Source of the DNA: Novosphingobium nitrogenifigens DSM 19370
GTDB lineage: Bacteria > Pseudomonadota > Alphaproteobacteria > Sphingomonadales > Sphingomonadaceae
Direction: 5' to 3'
DNA length: 64,000 nt
Assembly (NCBI RefSeq): GCF_000192575.1
Contig: NZ_GL876926.1
Location: forward strand, 1,374,434-1,438,433
Part shown: piece after piece, positions 63,774 through 64,000 of the stretch
How positions within the stretch are numbered: the first letter of the stretch is position 1
Layout of the letters: every line of letters begins with the position of its first letter
Notes under the pieces: model-generated
Database searches by the model: none
What the model was told of the DNA's origin: nothing
Seen by the model: only the letters and a program-made list of their open reading frames with translations
Program-made: the position numbers and the translations under genes

Positions 63774-64000
63774 GTGGAATTAGCCGATTATCTCGAGCGA
63801 ATAGTCGATCCGACATTTGCAGATTTTCGCAGCAATCCGAGATCAGGGCGCCATGCTTTTCTCGCTTGCGTAGCGGTGTTTCATGCTGTCGATCGAGCCG
63901 CGCATCCACGCAAAGCGAGCACCCTTCGACAGGAGTGGAGGAAAAGATCATTTGATTTTCTATTAGTCGACATGGTCGCACACCACTTCAAACATGTGCA
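63774..64000 (+). CDS. Unrecognised protein, N-terminal part, runs off the window
   Basis: From GTG 63774 a frame of 75 codons stays open to the edge. It starts five bases after GGAG. The protein is ELADYLERIVDPTFADF, then SNPRSGRHAFLACVAVFHAVDR and FDFLLVDMVAHHFKHV (in parts): helical, with His and acidic residues and no signal peptide. The amphipathic pattern and the ribosome site support a real gene. It resembles small conserved hypothetical proteins of alphaproteobacteria; no function can be given. Confidence 0.6.
   Translation, partial: MELADYLERIVDPTFADFRSNPRSGRHAFLACVAVFHAVDRAAHPRKASTLRQEWRKRSFDFLLVDMVAHHFKHV

Overview
The window looks like a chromosomal segment of a high-GC alphaproteobacterium, most likely a sphingomonad (Novosphingobium/Sphingobium type). 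The grounds are four large TonB-dependent receptors, a dense load of LysR regulators and catabolic enzymes, and many GTG starts and four-base ATGA/GTGA stop-start overlaps. The genus is an inference. I see no insertion sequence, phage gene or CRISPR array. The GC-rich sequence creates many long antisense open frames, which are left out.

Housekeeping part (1-14.4 kb): the 3' end of recF; tesA divergent from the ybbA-ybbP ABC transporter; a DUF805 membrane protein; typA with a strong terminator; a nitrobindin-like barrel; a CsgG-like protein; a family-4 glycosyltransferase; a PadR regulator with an RGG-rich arm divergent from rarA; an RNase H-fold-like protein overlapping rarA; tRNA-Thr(TGT); and a flavin monooxygenase gene broken by one extra base in a G8 run.

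Iron part (14.5-25.4 kb): a siderophore receptor with a translationally coupled PepSY membrane protein, downstream of a Fur-like dyad; a FecI/FecR sigma/anti-sigma pair; and, converging on it, an operon of an STN-domain receptor, a siderophore-esterase-like hydrolase and an exported S15/CocE-type hydrolase. This reads as import, cleavage and cell-surface signalling for an iron chelate or an ester-bearing ligand.

Redox and catabolic part (25.4-48.9 kb): msrPQ; an SDR lacking its catalytic Tyr and Lys; an exported alpha/beta hydrolase, an AhpD-like protein and a Tat-exported haloacid dehalogenase around one LysR regulator, with an 11-base site repeated before both transcription units; an acyl-CoA ligase / outer-membrane barrel / thiolase cluster; a LysR gene; a promoter with a PsrA-type operator and a roughly 500-base hairpin-rich leader before a CoA-transferase; an MFS transporter and a TonB receptor; and a LysR gene flanked by two related operators, followed by a five-gene cluster (creatininase-like, cupin, isochorismatase-like, FAD oxidase, CocE-like) for an unidentified substrate.

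Right part (48.9-64 kb): a TonB receptor with a Tat-exported PhoD; a TsdA-like dihaem cytochrome, DsrE-like and class III aminotransferase cluster with a divergent LysR; YceI; a glutathionyl-hydroquinone reductase; a MarR/FUSC efflux pair; thioredoxin 2 with a truncated haemoglobin; N-carbamoylputrescine amidase; an SMR pump; and the start of an unrecognised gene running off the right edge.
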